From CBCYMI01 sp965183855 (lineage in GTDB: Bacteria; Pseudomonadota; Alphaproteobacteria; Caulobacterales; Maricaulaceae), in contig CBCYMI010000016.1 in assembly GCA_965183855.1 (NCBI GenBank), positions 1 to 64,000 on the forward strand: 64,000 nt of DNA, written 5' to 3'. Shown piece after piece: positions 37,033 to 47,538 of this stretch (its first letter is position 1; every line of letters starts with the position of its first letter). A program made the translations under genes and the position numbers. Under the pieces are notes generated by a model. That model saw only the letters and a program-made list of their open reading frames with translations. It ran no database searches and was not told where the DNA came from.

Positions 37033-38454
37033 ATGGCTACATTATATGACAAGATTTGGAAACAGCATGTTATCCATGATTTTGAAAATGGTACGAGTCT
37101 CGTTTATATTGACCGACATATTCTTCATGAGGTAACAAGTCCTCAGGCATTTGAAGGTCTTCAAAGAGAAAATAGATCTCTTTATAATCCAAAGAGTGTT
37201 TTGGCGACACTGGATCATAATGTACCAACCATTAATCGTCATTTAGGAATAGAAGAGGCAGATTCAAAACAGCAAATCGAAGCATTAAGAGAAAATTGTA
37301 AAAAATATAATGTGATGTATTTTGATTTGGATGATCCAAGACAGGGAATCGTACATATTATTGGACCTGAGCAGGGATTTACTCTTCCTGGTATTACACT
37401 GGTATGTGGCGATAGTCATACATCAACGCATGGAGCTTTTGGAGCCTTGGCTTTCGGAATTGGTACCAGTGAAATTGAACAGGTTCTTGCAAGTCAAACC
37501 CTGATTATGAAAAAGTCAAAAAACATGCTTGTTGAAGTTAATGGATTCCTCAATTCAGGAATAAGTGCAAAAGATATTATTCTTTATATTATTTCTAAAA
37601 TCGGAATTGCAGGCGGAACAGGTCATGTAATTGAATATTGTGGTTCAACGATAAAATCGCTTTCTTCTGAAGGTCGTATGACGATTTGTAACATGTCTGT
37701 AGAAGCAGGAGCAAGAGCGGGATTAATTGCACCTGATCAATGTATTTTTGATTATCTTGAAAGATTGAAATTACAGCGTTTTTCAAAAAACAATGCTTGC
37801 TGGACAAAGGCTGTGAATGTTTGGCAAACTCTTTATACAGATGAAGCTAGCAAATTTGATCGAAAGGTTTGTTTTGATGCAAAAAATATTTCTCCTCAGG
37901 TTAGTTGGGGAACAAACCCAGAAATGACATGTGCAATTACAGATAAAATCCCAGATTATGTATTTGATACAAATAAAACAGGCAATAATATTAAACAAAT
38001 ATCTTTCAAACGTGCTCTTGAATATATGGGATTGACACCTGGGATGCAAATAGAAGGGATAAAACTAGATCAGGTTTTTATAGGCTCTTGTACAAATGCA
38101 CGCATAGAAGATTTAAGAGAAGTTGCCAATATCGTAAAAGGTCATCAATTGGCATCTGGTATTAAGAGGGCAATGATTGTACCAGGTTCTGGATTGGTAA
38201 AACAGCAGGCAGAGAAAGAAGGAATTGATCGTATTTTTAAAGAATCTGGCTTTGAATGGCGTGATCCTGGATGCTCTATGTGTCTTGGCATGAATGCTGA
38301 CCGATTACAGCCAGGAGAACGGTGTGCTTCCACTTCCAATAGAAACTTTGAAGGAAGACAGGGAAAAGGAGGGCGAACGCATTTAATGAGCCCTTCAATG
38401 GCAGCTTATGCAGCAATTAAAGGATATATAGCAGATGTTAGAGAGTCCTTATAA
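37033..38454 (+). CDS. leuC: 3-isopropylmalate dehydratase large subunit
   Basis: A 473-residue aconitase-family subunit that holds the [4Fe-4S] cluster; it isomerises 2- to 3-isopropylmalate with LeuD. Cluster cysteines lie in FIGSCTNARIEDL and DPGCSMCLGMN. CGDSHTSTHGAFGALAFGIGTSE and ERCASTSNRNFEGRQGKGGRTHLMSP are intact. Full length, 35 bases after leuA. Confidence 0.97.
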   Translation: MATLYDKIWKQHVIHDFENGTSLVYIDRHILHEVTSPQAFEGLQRENRSLYNPKSVLATLDHNVPTINRHLGIEEADSKQQIEALRENCKKYNVMYFDLDDPRQGIVHIIGPEQGFTLPGITLVCGDSHTSTHGAFGALAFGIGTSEIEQVLASQTLIMKKSKNMLVEVNGFLNSGISAKDIILYIISKIGIAGGTGHVIEYCGSTIKSLSSEGRMTICNMSVEAGARAGLIAPDQCIFDYLERLKLQRFSKNNACWTKAVNVWQTLYTDEASKFDRKVCFDAKNISPQVSWGTNPEMTCAITDKIPDYVFDTNKTGNNIKQISFKRALEYMGLTPGMQIEGIKLDQVFIGSCTNARIEDLREVANIVKGHQLASGIKRAMIVPGSGLVKQQAEKEGIDRIFKESGFEWRDPGCSMCLGMNADRLQPGERCASTSNRNFEGRQGKGGRTHLMSPSMAAYAAIKGYIADVRESL

Positions 38455-38489
38455 AATATAATAGAGCTGATGATTGGATAGAGAAAAAT

Positions 38490-39080
38490 ATGGAAAAATT
38501 TTTAAGTTTAACAGCAAAATCTGGTCTTTTACGTTTGAATAATATTGATACAGATATGATTATTCCAAAACAATATTTAAAAACGATCAGACGCTCTGGT
38601 TTAGGAAAGTATTTGTTTTCAGATTTACGTTATGATTCTCAGGGAAATAAAATCAAAGATTTTATTCTTAATCAACATCCAGATATAAAAATATTAATTG
38701 CAGGGGATAATTTTGGATGTGGTTCTAGCCGTGAACATGCACCATGGGCATTATTAGATTTTGGTATTCGAGTTATTATTGCATCAGGGTTTGCAGATAT
38801 TTTCTATAATAATTGTTTTAAAAATGGAATTTTACCAATTAAGCTTTCTAAAGAAAACATTCAAGAGATCATTAATTTAAACAGTTTGATCATGACTGTT
38901 GATCTTGAAAATCAACAATTGCTTTGTAAAAAACACCGTGTTTATTTTAAAATTGATTCTTATCGTAAAGAGGGGTTGCTCAAAGGCGTTGATGATATCA
39001 AAAGAGCGCTACAGCATAAAGATAAGATTAATCGGTTTGAATCTGTCTATTTTAAAAAATTTCCCTGGTTGGCTCCATAA
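38490..39080 (+). CDS. leuD: 3-isopropylmalate dehydratase small subunit
   Basis: A 196-residue swivel-domain partner of LeuC. Diagnostic are NIDTDMIIPKQYLKTI near the N-terminus and the active-site loop DNFGCGSSREHAPWAL (about 73-88). Length is standard. It starts 36 bases after leuC; leuB starts 104 bases downstream, behind AGGAGG. Confidence 0.97.
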   Translation: MEKFLSLTAKSGLLRLNNIDTDMIIPKQYLKTIRRSGLGKYLFSDLRYDSQGNKIKDFILNQHPDIKILIAGDNFGCGSSREHAPWALLDFGIRVIIASGFADIFYNNCFKNGILPIKLSKENIQEIINLNSLIMTVDLENQQLLCKKHRVYFKIDSYRKEGLLKGVDDIKRALQHKDKINRFESVYFKKFPWLAP

Positions 39081-39183
39081 TAAATTGGATCTGAGGGATA
39101 GGGAAGTTAAGAAGAAATAGAGAATAGGATGATCATTAAAAAAGATTTTTAATTTTATAATCTGGGTAAAAATAGGAGGAAAG

Positions 39184-40278
39184 GTGTATACAATATTATT
39201 ATTGGCAGGAGATGGCATAGGTCCTGAAATTTTGGAGCAGGCAGAAAAAGTAATCTATCAATTTCGTTCTATTCTAACGTATCAAAAAGCATTGATTGGA
39301 GGAAGTGCAATTGATCAGGAAGGAGAGCCTATATCAGAGCAAACCTTGAAATTAGCTAAAGTATTTAATGCTGTTTTATTAGGGGCTGTTGGAGGAGATA
39401 AATGGAATGCTCTTCCTTTGGATCAAAGACCAGAAAAAGGATTGCTTAAACTTAGAAAAGAATTGGGTCTTTACGCAAACATCAGACCATTAGAGATTTT
39501 TCCTGCCTTAATGTCTTTGTCCCCATTGAAAGAGAATCGCCTGCAAAATGTTGATTTTGTCATTGTACGTGAGCTAACAGGAGGGATATATTTTGGACGT
39601 CCAAGGGGAAATAAAGGAGATCAAACACAAGGAGAGGGCAAATCTGGCAATCGTAAAGCATGGAACACAATGATTTATCATGAAACAGAGATTGCGCGAA
39701 TTGCTCATACTGCTTTTAAACTGGCAAGAAAAAGGCGTAAAAAACTTTGCTCAATTGATAAGGCAAATGTATTGGAATGTATGAGATTATGGAGAGAAAT
39801 TGTTGAAGAAATTCACCATAAATTTTATCAGGATGTTGACTTATCGCATATGTATGTAGATCATGCAGCCATGCAGATCATTCATAAACCTGCTGAGTTT
39901 GATGTGTTATTAACACCGAATATGTTTGGAGATATTCTTTCAGATGAAGCTGCTATACTCACAGGTTCATTGGGCATGTTAGCTTCTGCTTCATTAGGGG
40001 CACCAAACTCAGAAAAAATACAAGGGATATATGAGCCTATTCATGGTAGTGCGCCTGATATAGCAGGTCAGGATAAGGCAAATCCAATTGGTTTATTATT
40101 AAGCTTGGCAATGTTATTGGAATTTTCTTGTAATCAAATAAAACTTGCGCAAAAAATACGCCAGTCAATTGAAAAAACATTGCACCAAGGGTATCGGACA
40201 TCTGATCTTTATACAGAAGGGTATACAAAATTATCAACTGATGAGATGGGTAATAAGATCATTGAAAATCTTGCTTGA
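39184..40278 (+). CDS. leuB: 3-isopropylmalate dehydrogenase
   Basis: A 364-residue NAD-dependent decarboxylating dehydrogenase that makes 2-oxoisocaproate, the leucine precursor. GDGIGPEI at the N-terminus, the substrate arginines in LRKELGLYANIRP and VIVRELTGGIYFGRPRG, the metal aspartates in TPNMFGDILSDEAA, and the NAD loop EPIHGSAPDIAGQDKANP are all present. It starts at GTG 39184 after AGGAGG. The operon ends in two hairpins just downstream. Confidence 0.97.
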   Translation: MYTILLLAGDGIGPEILEQAEKVIYQFRSILTYQKALIGGSAIDQEGEPISEQTLKLAKVFNAVLLGAVGGDKWNALPLDQRPEKGLLKLRKELGLYANIRPLEIFPALMSLSPLKENRLQNVDFVIVRELTGGIYFGRPRGNKGDQTQGEGKSGNRKAWNTMIYHETEIARIAHTAFKLARKRRKKLCSIDKANVLECMRLWREIVEEIHHKFYQDVDLSHMYVDHAAMQIIHKPAEFDVLLTPNMFGDILSDEAAILTGSLGMLASASLGAPNSEKIQGIYEPIHGSAPDIAGQDKANPIGLLLSLAMLLEFSCNQIKLAQKIRQSIEKTLHQGYRTSDLYTEGYTKLSTDEMGNKIIENLA

Positions 40279-40323
40279 TATTGATATGTTTAGATTAATA
40301 AAAATATTACCGTGAAAAGAAAC

Positions 40324-40379
40324 AAACACTTTATAAATAAAGTGTTTTTTAAGCAGAACCATTAATATTAATGGTTCTG
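40324..40379 (+). terminator. Terminator pair after leuB
   Basis: Hairpin 1: AAACACTTTA (40324-40333) with TAAAGTGTTT (40338-40347), running into T-rich sequence to 40350, a standard terminator. Hairpin 2: a near-perfect palindrome, CAGAACCATTAA (40354-40365) with TTAATGGTTCTG (40368-40379), without a U-tract on the plus strand. The pair closes the leu operon. Confidence 0.75.
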
Positions 40380-40471
40380 TTTGAAAGTTTGGGCAATTAA
40401 CAAAAATGCGTGTTTTCTTTTAATCAAAATCAAGTATGATTAGTTATTTTGAGCGTGGTAAGATATTTAAA

Positions 40472-41236
40472 TTAACTAAATTGATTTAAAAGTAATTTCC
40501 CAGCCAGACTTAGGCTGATAATAATCATGATCGGTTTAATTAGTTTCCCACCAAAATGACTTGCAAGTTGTGCCCCTATATATCCACCAATAATCTGTCC
40601 ACATCCCATAATCAAACCAATCATAATCAACGTTTTTCCACTAAAAAGAAAAACAATTAATGAAGCTAAATTCGTAATAAAATTAAGAGGTTTTGCGTGT
40701 GCGATTGCCTGTTTGATCATCATGCCAAGACCTGCTCTATGAGCAATTGTAAGGAAAGATCCCGTTCCAGGACCAAAAAAGCCATCATACCATCCAATTA
40801 AAGGGCACAGAAAATATGTATATGTTTTTATAGAAAGCTTTGATTTTTGAAGAGGTTGGTCAAGAGAAGGAGAGAATAAAAAATATAAGGAGATAATAAT
40901 TAAAAGAAAAGGAATAATCAATGTAAGGAATTCTGCATTCAGTTTTAGGACGGATAAGGAACCTATAATACTAGCTATAAAACACAATAGAGCTGCATAT
41001 TTTATCCAGGATAAATCAATTAATCCATTACGATAATATGTAAAACTTGCACTGGCAACACCAAAGCTTGCTTGTAATTTTGAGGTTGCAAGGGTTGCAA
41101 TAGGGTTAATTCCAATCAGGGAAAGGGTAGGGATAACAATAAGGGCTCCTCCTCCAGCAATGGAATCGACGATGCTTGCAAAAATACTAATGAAAAAGAG
41201 TAAGATAATCCAATCAATCGTAATACCATCTATCAT
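40472..41236 (-). CDS. TauE/SafE family membrane exporter
   Basis: A 254-residue membrane protein with eight hydrophobic segments of the TauE/SafE (DUF81) family. The two half-repeat signatures are visible: SIVDSIAGGGALIVIPTL near the N-terminus and GWYDGFFGPGTGSFLTIA in the middle. Members export sulphite, sulphoacetate or related anions; the closest style is E. coli YfcA, whose substrate is unknown. Single gene, convergent with leuB. Confidence 0.88.
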   Translation of the reverse strand: MIDGITIDWIILLFFISIFASIVDSIAGGGALIVIPTLSLIGINPIATLATSKLQASFGVASASFTYYRNGLIDLSWIKYAALLCFIASIIGSLSVLKLNAEFLTLIIPFLLIIISLYFLFSPSLDQPLQKSKLSIKTYTYFLCPLIGWYDGFFGPGTGSFLTIAHRAGLGMMIKQAIAHAKPLNFITNLASLIVFLFSGKTLIMIGLIMGCGQIIGGYIGAQLASHFGGKLIKPIMIIISLSLAGKLLLNQFS

Positions 41237-41769
41237 ATAGCTCGAACCTCTATCTTAAAATATATGTTTCTTATCAAAAATGATTCTGATCTTTTATGTA
41301 TCATAAACAAGGTTGACGCCTGATAGAAAATTATGTTTTTTAGTTGATCTTGTTATTCAATGGTTTTAATTTTTAATTTTAAAAAACAGCAAATTAATTT
41401 TGAAGGAAATTTTTCTTATATGCCTTTGTTGATACTGGCTCTTAATATTTTTTTAATGCCTAAAAGTTTCAATTTCTGTCATTTATAGAAAACCAGATAA
41501 ATTCACTTTATACCGTAAATTTTACGCGTATTTTTTATAATACCAAGTTTTTTCCTGTTCGAATATTAAATCCAAACTTGGGTGATATAGTATAAAGTTT
41601 CTTTTTATAGCCCTATGTTTTCTATCTATAATTAGGCATTCTCATGCATTAATAAATCATGATTGTTAATCATAAGTTATTAATACAAGCTTATATTTTT
41701 TAAGCGTTTTATAAAACAGAAATAATTATAAGAAGATCTCTTATAAAACAGCATTTACATTCTGTTTAT
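41237..41769. other. Intergenic region between the Sel1 and TauE genes
   Basis: Some 533 bases with no credible gene. A loose inverted repeat (CCAAGTTT near 41543, AAACTTGG near 41573) has a 22-base loop and no U-tract. The rest is AT-rich without clear structure. It must contain the TauE-side promoter. Confidence 0.45.
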
Positions 41770-42489
41770 TCAATGATCTTTTTCAAGTTTTTGATCAATT
41801 TCCTGTTTTTGACTCTTGCTTAGTTTAGACGCCAAAACGGTTAAATCCTGTTTTATTTTCTGATCTATTACACTGTCTTGATTTTTTTGTTTATTTTTTA
41901 AAGATCTACTGATCCAGTAATAGGAAGAGGCAAAATCTTTTGGAACATATTCTCCTTTTGCATACATAATTCCTAAATTATATTGTGCATCTGCCTGGTT
42001 TTGATCTGCTGCTAATTTATAATATTTATAGGCTTCTGGATAATTTTTAGGGATATCTTTACCAAGTGTATATAATACTCCAAGCTGGAATTGGGCGTCT
42101 GCATGGTTTTGGTTGGCTGCTTGTTTAAACCAGGAAATCATCTGATTTATATTTTTTTTAACACCTAACTCTCTAGCATACATAATTCCTAAATTATATT
42201 GGGCATCCACGTATTTTTTTTGAGCTGCTTTTTTAAAATATTTGATGGCTTTTTTATAATCTTGTTGAACATTAATTCCTTCAAAATACATAACTCCAAG
42301 ATAATAATTTGCTTCAGCATCATTTTTTTTAGCACGTTTCATCAACGCTCTATAATCATAGCTATCATTTGATGTATGGGTTTGTGTATTATACCATGAA
42401 AGGCTTGTGGGTATGTAAAAGAGAGAAATGAGGAATAACAGAGAACATAAAACAATTCCGAAATTTGATTTTGGTAAGCTTGATTTCAT
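41770..42489 (-). CDS. Secreted Sel1-like repeat protein
   Basis: A 239-residue protein with an N-terminal signal or anchor helix (about 12-29) and four Sel1-like (SLR) repeats of about 36 residues between 50 and 195. Each contains an AxYxLGxMYxxG core, for example ANYYLGVMYFEG and AQYNLGIMYAKG. Repeats are so similar at DNA level that a 25-base stretch recurs near 41966 and 42178. SLR proteins are helical scaffolds for protein contacts, often periplasmic; partners are unknown. A Lys/Gln-rich tail follows. GAGGT precedes the ATG. Confidence 0.88.
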   Translation of the reverse strand: MKSSLPKSNFGIVLCSLLFLISLFYIPTSLSWYNTQTHTSNDSYDYRALMKRAKKNDAEANYYLGVMYFEGINVQQDYKKAIKYFKKAAQKKYVDAQYNLGIMYARELGVKKNINQMISWFKQAANQNHADAQFQLGVLYTLGKDIPKNYPEAYKYYKLAADQNQADAQYNLGIMYAKGEYVPKDFASSYYWISRSLKNKQKNQDSVIDQKIKQDLTVLASKLSKSQKQEIDQKLEKDH

Positions 42490-42762
42490 TATAATTACCT
42501 CAAGGCAGTTTTAGCATGGTATGTTTGTATAATTTTAGTACAGCATTTTTTATAATATTCTTCAAGTCATGAATAATCAAATTTTAATAGTTTGGCATAG
42601 GAATGTATTCTTTTATTGTTTTAATGATAAGGCTTGTTGATGATTATAAAACAAGTCAAGAATCATCCTTCCTAGAAAGCGTTTTGATCTAATTTAGCAT
42701 TGTGACCTAAGTTACTATTATAAAAAACGAATGATTATTAAAATTCATAAACGGCAAATTGT

Positions 42763-44340
42763 TTATTTTTTTAAAAAAAGTTTATAAGCAATACTATGTG
42801 TTTCTCGTTTATAAACCATACCACATTCTTTTAGGAAATTCTGAAAGGTTTTTTCATTTGGATTTTTGATTTGAAACCCAATCAGGACACGACCGAATAA
42901 TAATCCATGATGACGATAATGAAACAAACTAATATTCCAGCGTCCATTTAGTAAAGTTAAAAATTTCGATAAAGCGCCTTTATGTTCTGGGAATTGAAAG
43001 CTATATATGTATTCAGAAAAAGAATGATTGGGCTGCCCACCAACCATATAACGAACATGCATTTTTGCAGTTTCATCATTTGATAAATCCCAGGCTTGGT
43101 ATCCAGATGCTTGCAAGCTGGTTAACGCTCCATTAATGTTTTGTCCATCAGAGAGTTGAATGCCTACTAAAACCAGAGCCTGGTCTGGATCTGCATAGCG
43201 ATAGTTAAACTCTGTCACAGCATAGCCTCCCAATGAATGAACGAAATGCTTGAAGCTATCTGTTTTTTCAGGGATTTTAACGGCGATTACGGCTTCTCTT
43301 TGTTCTCCTAATGAACACCGTTCTGAAATATATCTTAAACTGTGGAAATTAACATTGGCACCACTTAGAATGCCTGCGATTTTAAGATGTTTCAGATCCA
43401 TGTTTTCAAACCAATCTGGTTTTTTATTCTGGCTTAAAAAAGCTTTCATGCCTGCAATTGATAACGCTCCAGATGGCTCTGAAATCGCTCGTGTATCTTC
43501 AAAAATATCTTTAATGGCAGCACATATTTCATCATTGCTAACTGTGATCATATCATCTACATAATGATGTGCGAGACGAAATGTTTCTTCTCCAACGCAT
43601 TTAACAGCAACGCCATCTGCAAACAGACCAATTTGGTCTAAAATAATTGGAGCCCCAGCTTTAAAGGCTTTTGTCATGCTTGCGGCATGTTCAGGTTCAA
43701 CTCCTATGATTTTTACATGAGGTAAAAGTGATTTATAATAACTGGCAATGCCTGAAATTAATCCCCCACCTCCGACAGGAACAAAGATGAGGTTAAGGTC
43801 ATTTTGTTGTTGTGACATCTCAAGTGCAATGGTTCCTTGTCCTGCAATAATATCTGGATGCTCAAATGGAGGAATAAAACATTTTCCCGTTTTTTCTGCA
43901 ATTTCCAGAGCTTTTTGATTAGCCTGATCAAAACGATCTCCATATAGTATGATTTCGGCTCCTAATTGTTTGACAGCATTGATTTTAATCTCTGGAGATG
44001 TTTTAGGCATAATGATTTGGGCATTTAGTTCTAATGTTTTGGCTGAAAGCGCAACTCCTTGCGCATGGTTTCCAGCAGAAGCTGCAATAACTCCTTTTTG
44101 TTTTTGGTCAGAACGCAAGTGAATCATACAATTATGAGCCCCTCTTATTTTAAAAGAATGGACGATTTGTAAATCCTCACGTTTTAGAAATACATGACAC
44201 CCAAGTTTTTTGGATAAAACGGTTAAATGATCAAGAGGGGTTTGTTTAACAATATTATAAATAGGGGCTAATAGTGTTTTTTGTAGATAATCATGGGCAG
44301 ATAGATTCTTGTGATTCTGTATGATTGTTTTTACAGACAT
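42763..44340 (-). CDS. ilvA: Threonine dehydratase (biosynthetic)
   Basis: A 525-residue PLP enzyme that deaminates threonine to 2-oxobutyrate, the first step to isoleucine. The PLP lysine is in VHSFKIRGAHN, the phosphate loop is VPVGGGGLISG, and ASAGNHAQGVA is present. Two C-terminal ACT-like regulatory domains (about 335-525) bind isoleucine and valine. The C-terminus (HVRYMVGGQPNHSFSEYIYSF, NISLFHYR) and length match the enterobacterial IlvA type. Last gene of the ilvGMEDA operon, 22 bases after ilvD, with AAGGAAG before the ATG. Confidence 0.97.
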   Translation of the reverse strand: MSVKTIIQNHKNLSAHDYLQKTLLAPIYNIVKQTPLDHLTVLSKKLGCHVFLKREDLQIVHSFKIRGAHNCMIHLRSDQKQKGVIAASAGNHAQGVALSAKTLELNAQIIMPKTSPEIKINAVKQLGAEIILYGDRFDQANQKALEIAEKTGKCFIPPFEHPDIIAGQGTIALEMSQQQNDLNLIFVPVGGGGLISGIASYYKSLLPHVKIIGVEPEHAASMTKAFKAGAPIILDQIGLFADGVAVKCVGEETFRLAHHYVDDMITVSNDEICAAIKDIFEDTRAISEPSGALSIAGMKAFLSQNKKPDWFENMDLKHLKIAGILSGANVNFHSLRYISERCSLGEQREAVIAVKIPEKTDSFKHFVHSLGGYAVTEFNYRYADPDQALVLVGIQLSDGQNINGALTSLQASGYQAWDLSNDETAKMHVRYMVGGQPNHSFSEYIYSFQFPEHKGALSKFLTLLNGRWNISLFHYRHHGLLFGRVLIGFQIKNPNEKTFQNFLKECGMVYKRETHSIAYKLFLKK

Positions 44341-44362
44341 AAAACTTCCTTAAGTTAGAGCA

Positions 44363-46243
44363 TTATGAGATTGTCTTATCTAATAAATTTAGGTCACGGA
44401 CCGCTCCTTTATCAGCGCTTGTTGCCAAGTGTGCATAAGCTTTTAAAGCTGATGAGACTTTACGGTCACGCTGTTTTTCAGGTTTCCAGGCTTGTTTTTG
44501 TTTGTTTTTCATGTTTGTAAAGCGCTGTTGGAGGATATGATTGGGAATATCTAATATAATAGATCTTTCTGGTATGTTAATTTTGATTATATCGCCATTT
44601 TCAATAAGAGCGATGTTTCCTTGATTTGCAGCTTCTGGAGAAATATGACCAATTGATAATCCAGAGCTTCCTCCTGAAAAACGACCATCTGTAATAAGGG
44701 CGCATTCTTTATCCAGTTTCATGGATTTCAAATAACTGGTTGGGTATAGCATTTCCTGCATGCCAGGTCCTCCTTTTGGACCTTCATAACGGATTACGAT
44801 CACGTGCCCTTTTTTTACTTCTCCTGTTAGAATTCCGTTAACTGCATCTTCTTGGCTTTCAAATACAATTGCTTTTCCTTTAAAAACCCAGTTTTCTGGA
44901 GGAACTCCAGCAGTTTTAACAATACAGCCATTTTTTGCTAAATTGCCTGTTAAAACAGCAAGTCCTCCTTCTTTACTATAGGCATGATGAAGATCACGAA
45001 TACATCCTGTTTCACGATTTGTATCCAAATGATCCCAATAGCAATCTTGACTAAAAGCTTGATTGGTTATAATTCCTGCAGGAGCTGCCTGGTAGAAGTG
45101 TTTTGTTTTTTGAGAATGGGTTTGTAAAATATCATACTCTTTAAGAACTGCTTTAAGATTTTCTCCTGCAATATGTGTGACTTCTGTGTGAATCAGATCT
45201 GCTCTTTGTAATTCTCCAAGAATCGCTATAACGCCACCAGCACGATGCACATCTTCCATATGATAGTCTGGATGTGATGGTGCAAGTTTACATAAATTTG
45301 GTGTTTTTCTAGATAAACGATCAATATCTTTTAAAGTAAACTCTATTTTGGCTTCTTGAGCTGCTGCTAACAGATGCAAAATTGTATTTGTAGAACCCCC
45401 CATTGCAATATCCAGTGTCATTGCATTTTCAAATGCTTTGAAATTAGCAATATGGCGTGGTAATGCTCTGATATCATTATGGTTATAATATTGTTTGCAC
45501 AAGGTGATAATGTGTTGTCCTGCTCGTAAAAAAAGCTCTTTACGTTTTTGATGCGTTGCCAATAAGGAACCATTGCCAGGGAATGCAAGACCAAGCGCTT
45601 CTGTTAAACAATTCATTGAGTTTGCTGTAAACATGCCAGAACAAGAGCCACATGTGGGACAGGCATTTTGTTCAATCATCTGACTTAACTGATCTGAAAC
45701 ATCTGGATCTGCACCTGCAATCATCGCATCAACCAAATCAAGTTTTTGTTTGCCAGGCGTATAACTGGAAGCTTTATCAATGTGGATTTTTCCAGCCTCC
45801 ATTGGTCCACCTGATACAAAAATTGTTGGAATATTCAGTCGTAAACATGCCATAAGCATGCCAGGCGTGATTTTATCACAATTAGAAATACAAATCATTG
45901 CATCTGCACAATGTGCATTGACCATGTATTCAACAGAATCTGCAATTAAATCTCTGGAAGGCAGGCTATATAACATGCCATCATGTCCCATCGCAATACC
46001 ATCATCAACTGCAATTGTATTAAATTCTCGTGCAATGCCACCAGATTTTTTAATTTCTGAGGCAACCAGATCTCCGATGTTTTTTAAATGAACATGACCT
46101 GGAACGAATTGTGTATAGGAATTAACAATTGCAATTATTGGCTTTCCAAAATCCTGTTCTTTAACGCCAGTTGCACGCCATAAAGCACGTGCTCCTGCCA
46201 TATGTCTTCCTTCAATTGTTGTTGCGGAGCGTAATTTAGGCAT
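44363..46243 (-). CDS. ilvD: Dihydroxy-acid dehydratase
   Basis: A 626-residue Fe-S enzyme that dehydrates dihydroxy acids to 2-oxo acids in isoleucine and valine synthesis. Cluster cysteines lie in ISNCDKITPGM and CPTCGSCSGMFTANSMNCL. The N-terminus MPKLRSATTIEGRHMAGARA and VDDGIAMGHDGMLYSLPSR closely follow E. coli IlvD. Complete. It sits 33 bases downstream of ilvE. Confidence 0.97.
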   Translation of the reverse strand: MPKLRSATTIEGRHMAGARALWRATGVKEQDFGKPIIAIVNSYTQFVPGHVHLKNIGDLVASEIKKSGGIAREFNTIAVDDGIAMGHDGMLYSLPSRDLIADSVEYMVNAHCADAMICISNCDKITPGMLMACLRLNIPTIFVSGGPMEAGKIHIDKASSYTPGKQKLDLVDAMIAGADPDVSDQLSQMIEQNACPTCGSCSGMFTANSMNCLTEALGLAFPGNGSLLATHQKRKELFLRAGQHIITLCKQYYNHNDIRALPRHIANFKAFENAMTLDIAMGGSTNTILHLLAAAQEAKIEFTLKDIDRLSRKTPNLCKLAPSHPDYHMEDVHRAGGVIAILGELQRADLIHTEVTHIAGENLKAVLKEYDILQTHSQKTKHFYQAAPAGIITNQAFSQDCYWDHLDTNRETGCIRDLHHAYSKEGGLAVLTGNLAKNGCIVKTAGVPPENWVFKGKAIVFESQEDAVNGILTGEVKKGHVIVIRYEGPKGGPGMQEMLYPTSYLKSMKLDKECALITDGRFSGGSSGLSIGHISPEAANQGNIALIENGDIIKINIPERSIILDIPNHILQQRFTNMKNKQKQAWKPEKQRDRKVSSALKAYAHLATSADKGAVRDLNLLDKTIS

Positions 46244-46276
46244 ATTGATTTCTTTCCTGTCTGGAGAATTTTCTAT

Positions 46277-47212
46277 TTATTTCTCAACATAATCCAACCA
46301 ACCCCATTCATCTTTGGTTTTATGTGAAAAAAGACCCAGGAAAGCGTTTTGTATGCTTCGGGTAATGGAGCCTGGTTTTCTAGAGCCAATGGAGATTTGA
46401 TCAATGCTAATAACAGGAACGATTTCTGCAGCGGTTCCTGTCATAAAAATTTCATCTGCTAAATATAATGTTTCTCTTGGAAGATCTTGCTCTATGACGG
46501 GATAGCCAAGTTTATGTGCAAAAGTTATGACTGTATCACGCGTAATTCCTGGTAGAATGGAGGCATGTGCTGGAGAGGTTATCAGTTTGTTATTCTTTAC
46601 AATAAACAGGTTCTCACCAGCGCCTTCAGAAAGAAGACCGTGAATATTAAGGGCAATTCCTTCTTGATAATGATGTCTTTTGGCTTCTCGAGAAATTAAT
46701 TGTGATGAAAGATAATTCCCTCCTGCTTTTGAAAGAGCAGGCATGGTATTGGGAGCAAGGCGAGACCATGAAGAGATACATGCATTAATTCCATTTTCCA
46801 TACTATCTTTTCCTAAATAGGATTCCCAGGGAAAAGCTGCAATCATAACTTCCAAAAAGAGATCTTTTGGAGGACATAGCCCAAGCCCGATATTTCCAAT
46901 AAATGCAAGAGGTCTGATATAGGCAGATTTAAGATTATTTTTACGAATGGCTTTACGACAAGCTTCCATTAATTCATTTTTTTTAAAACGAGTGTATAAA
47001 TCATAAATTTTCATTGAATTAAAAAGTCTTTCAATATGGTCCTCCAATCTAAAAATAGCAGGACCATTAGGTGTTTCATAGGCTCTTATTCCCTCAAAGA
47101 ATGAAGATCCATAATGTAGTGCATGCGTTAAGACATGTACGTTAGCGTCTTGCCATGCAAGAAACTTACCATTAAACCAGATTACATTTTGTTGATTCGT
47201 TGATTTTTTCAT
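46277..47212 (-). CDS. ilvE: Branched-chain amino acid aminotransferase
   Basis: A 311-residue fold-type IV PLP aminotransferase making the last step to Ile, Val and Leu. The PLP lysine is in SKAGGNYLSSQLISR, and HALHYGSSFFEGIRAYET and LSEGAGENLFIV are intact. The C-terminus TKDEWGWLDYVEK closely matches that of E. coli IlvE. It follows ilvM by 65 bases. Confidence 0.96.
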   Translation of the reverse strand: MKKSTNQQNVIWFNGKFLAWQDANVHVLTHALHYGSSFFEGIRAYETPNGPAIFRLEDHIERLFNSMKIYDLYTRFKKNELMEACRKAIRKNNLKSAYIRPLAFIGNIGLGLCPPKDLFLEVMIAAFPWESYLGKDSMENGINACISSWSRLAPNTMPALSKAGGNYLSSQLISREAKRHHYQEGIALNIHGLLSEGAGENLFIVKNNKLITSPAHASILPGITRDTVITFAHKLGYPVIEQDLPRETLYLADEIFMTGTAAEIVPVISIDQISIGSRKPGSITRSIQNAFLGLFSHKTKDEWGWLDYVEK

Positions 47213-47277
47213 GAAATTTACTCTTTAATAATTCAGACATTGAATATTTATGAAACTAATAAAAGCATACTTCTTTT

Positions 47278-47538
47278 TCAAGCTTGTGCTGAATAATGCT
47301 TGTCAGGTTTTGAAATAGTTTGACAATCTATCACATCAATTAATTTTGTTAACTGATTATTTAGTTGTGTGATGGGGCGATGACCATGAAGGTGGAGTTG
47401 AATAGAAAATTGCTCTGCGTTTTTTTGTTCAACATTCATGGTCTGAATTTTAAATCCGCGATGGCGCACAACTCTAAGGACGCGCTCTAGACTTTCTGGG
47501 GCTTGATTAAGCATTAAATTTATGGTCTGTGTGTGCAT
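47278..47538 (-). CDS. ilvM: Acetolactate synthase II regulatory subunit, IlvM type
   Basis: An 86-residue single-ACT-domain subunit. It contains PESLERVLRVVRHRGF, almost the same as in enterobacterial IlvM. Typical alphaproteobacterial IlvH/IlvN subunits are about 160-170 residues with a C-terminal domain, absent here. It supports activity of the large subunit. The gene overlaps the end of ilvG by 19 bases, so translation is probably coupled. Confidence 0.93.
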   Translation of the reverse strand: MHTQTINLMLNQAPESLERVLRVVRHRGFKIQTMNVEQKNAEQFSIQLHLHGHRPITQLNNQLTKLIDVIDCQTISKPDKHYSAQA